This document shows, one piece after another, positions 5,544-6,038 of a DNA stretch of 6,038 bases. Where the stretch lies: the NCBI GenBank assembly GCA_002387845.1, contig DGLB01000019.1, positions 1 to 6,038 of the forward strand, read 5' to 3'. The notes beneath the pieces are model-generated. The model ran no database searches. It was not told the DNA's origin and saw only the letters and a list, made by a program, of their open reading frames with translations. Numbering within the stretch: the stretch's first letter is position 1; each line of letters begins with the position of its first letter. The DNA comes from Stenotrophomonas maltophilia (GTDB lineage Bacteria > Pseudomonadota > Gammaproteobacteria > Xanthomonadales > Xanthomonadaceae). The position numbers and the translations under genes were made by a program.

Positions 5544-5867
5544 ATGCCCTTTGTCGTCACCGAAAACTGCATCAAGTGCAAGCACACCGATTGCGTGGAG
5601 GTCTGCCCCGTGGACTGTTTCCACGAAGGCCCGAACTTCCTGGTGATCGACCCGGATGAGTGCATCGACTGCACCCTGTGCGAACCGGAGTGCCCGGTCA
5701 ACGCGATTTTCCCGGAAGACGACGTGCCTGCCGGGCAGGAAGGCTTCGTGGCCCTGAACGCCGAGCTGGCCAAGGCCTGGCCGGTGCTGACGGTGCGCAA
5801 GGACCCGCCGGCCGATGCCGGCGAGTGGGATGGCAAGCCAGGGAAACTGGATCTGCTGGAGCGCTGA
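5544..5867 (+). CDS. fdxA: 7Fe ferredoxin ([3Fe-4S][4Fe-4S])
   Basis: This small cytoplasmic electron carrier has 107 residues, almost the length of Azotobacter vinelandii ferredoxin I, and reads very like it throughout. Nine cysteines are kept: C9, C12, C17, C21, C25, C40, C43, C46 and C50. By the Azotobacter structure, C9, C17 and C50 would hold the 3Fe-4S cluster and C21, C40, C43 and C46 the 4Fe-4S cluster. C12 and C25 would be free. After the cluster domain comes the family C-terminal extension, with LNAELAKAWP at about 73-82 and WDGKPGKL at 96-103. The ATG at 5544 gives the family N-terminus MPFVV. An open extension back to a GTG at 5478 would run through the predicted promoter and is rejected. 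No clear Shine-Dalgarno is visible. The gene appears monocistronic, with its own terminator. Its redox partner cannot be told from the window. Confidence 0.96.
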   Translation: MPFVVTENCIKCKHTDCVEVCPVDCFHEGPNFLVIDPDECIDCTLCEPECPVNAIFPEDDVPAGQEGFVALNAELAKAWPVLTVRKDPPADAGEWDGKPGKLDLLER

Positions 5868-5879
5868 GGCGCGGCTGGC

Positions 5880-5908
5880 AAAAAAAGGCACCTTCGGGTG
5901 CCTTTTTT
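5880..5908 (+). terminator. fdxA intrinsic terminator
   Basis: A 6-bp stem, GGCACC/GGTGCC (5887-5892 with 5897-5902), closes a TTCG tetraloop and is followed by six T bases. It starts 19 bases after the fdxA stop codon. A run of seven A bases in front of the stem gives it a T-tract on the minus strand too, so it may also stop transcription arriving from the right. Confidence 0.9.
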
Positions 5909-5971
5909 GTTATCGCGAGCCGTTCCGATTTGGGGTCATGCGTTACCGGATGTTGGGAATTTCACGGCCGT

Positions 5972-5991
5972 CGTCTGTCGACCGACGCTAC
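5972..5991 (-). repeat. GTAG-headed extragenic palindrome (REP, SMAG-like), second copy
   Basis: On the minus strand GTAG (5991-5988) is followed directly by CGTCGGTC/GACAGACG (5987-5972), an 8-position stem with one G-A mismatch and no free loop, which would open at the tip. The GTAG head and the extragenic site downstream of fdxA match the repeat at 3854-3875, though the stem sequence differs. The remaining bases to 6038 contain no gene that I can see. Confidence 0.55.
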
Positions 5992-6038
5992 CGGGCTACG
6001 TGCTTTTGATCGTCCGTGGCCACCGGCCGTCTGTCTGG

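Noticed and set aside
5478..5867. fdxA with 22 extra residues from a GTG
   Set aside because: The extra part crosses the predicted -10 box and has no counterpart in 7Fe ferredoxins. MPFVV at 5544 is the family start.

Overview
The window looks like chromosomal DNA from a high-GC gammaproteobacterium of the Xanthomonadaceae, most likely Stenotrophomonas or a close relative. I base this on protein character remembered for PanB, PcnB and the 7Fe ferredoxin, the high G+C with long antisense shadow ORFs, and two GTAG-headed extragenic palindromes of the kind known from Stenotrophomonas. No search could be run, so the genus is an inference. The protein-coding genes are core genes. I see no mobile element, CRISPR array or broken gene.

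Left half, minus strand (about 3673 down to 119): a compact operon pcnB - folK - panB - panC. Poly(A) polymerase is followed 3 bp later by the folate enzyme FolK, then ketopantoate hydroxymethyltransferase (PanB) and pantothenate synthetase (PanC). The panB and panC reading frames overlap as ATGA. folK and panB are not directly coupled. An 11-codon mini-ORF with its own AGGAGG overlaps the folK stop (TAATG) and ends on the panB start (ATGA), so all three could be read as one translational relay. A perfect hairpin at 1-22, cut by the window edge, is the probable end of the operon. panD is not in the window. FolK feeds the folate pathway and PanB uses 5,10-methylenetetrahydrofolate, so the operon joins cofactor supply and cofactor use.

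Middle (3655-3840): a tRNA-Glu(CTC) gene on the plus strand is transcribed divergently from pcnB. Their predicted promoters overlap so closely that one AT-rich decamer supplies the -10 box for both. The pcnB start codon lies only a few bases from its predicted transcription start, so its mRNA may be leaderless or nearly so. A symmetric, probably bidirectional terminator closes both the tRNA and the convergent transporter gene.

Right half: a sugar-porter-family MFS transporter resembling XylE/GalP on the minus strand (5302-3881), with a GTAG-type repeat just past its stop. A 241-bp divergent spacer separates it from fdxA, a 7Fe ferredoxin on the plus strand (5544-5867), which ends in a UUCG-loop terminator. 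The last 130 bases hold another GTAG-type palindrome and no gene.

There is no clearly new multi-gene system here. The observations most worth a second look are the folK-panB mini-ORF relay and the shared -10 divergent promoter of tRNA-Glu and pcnB.
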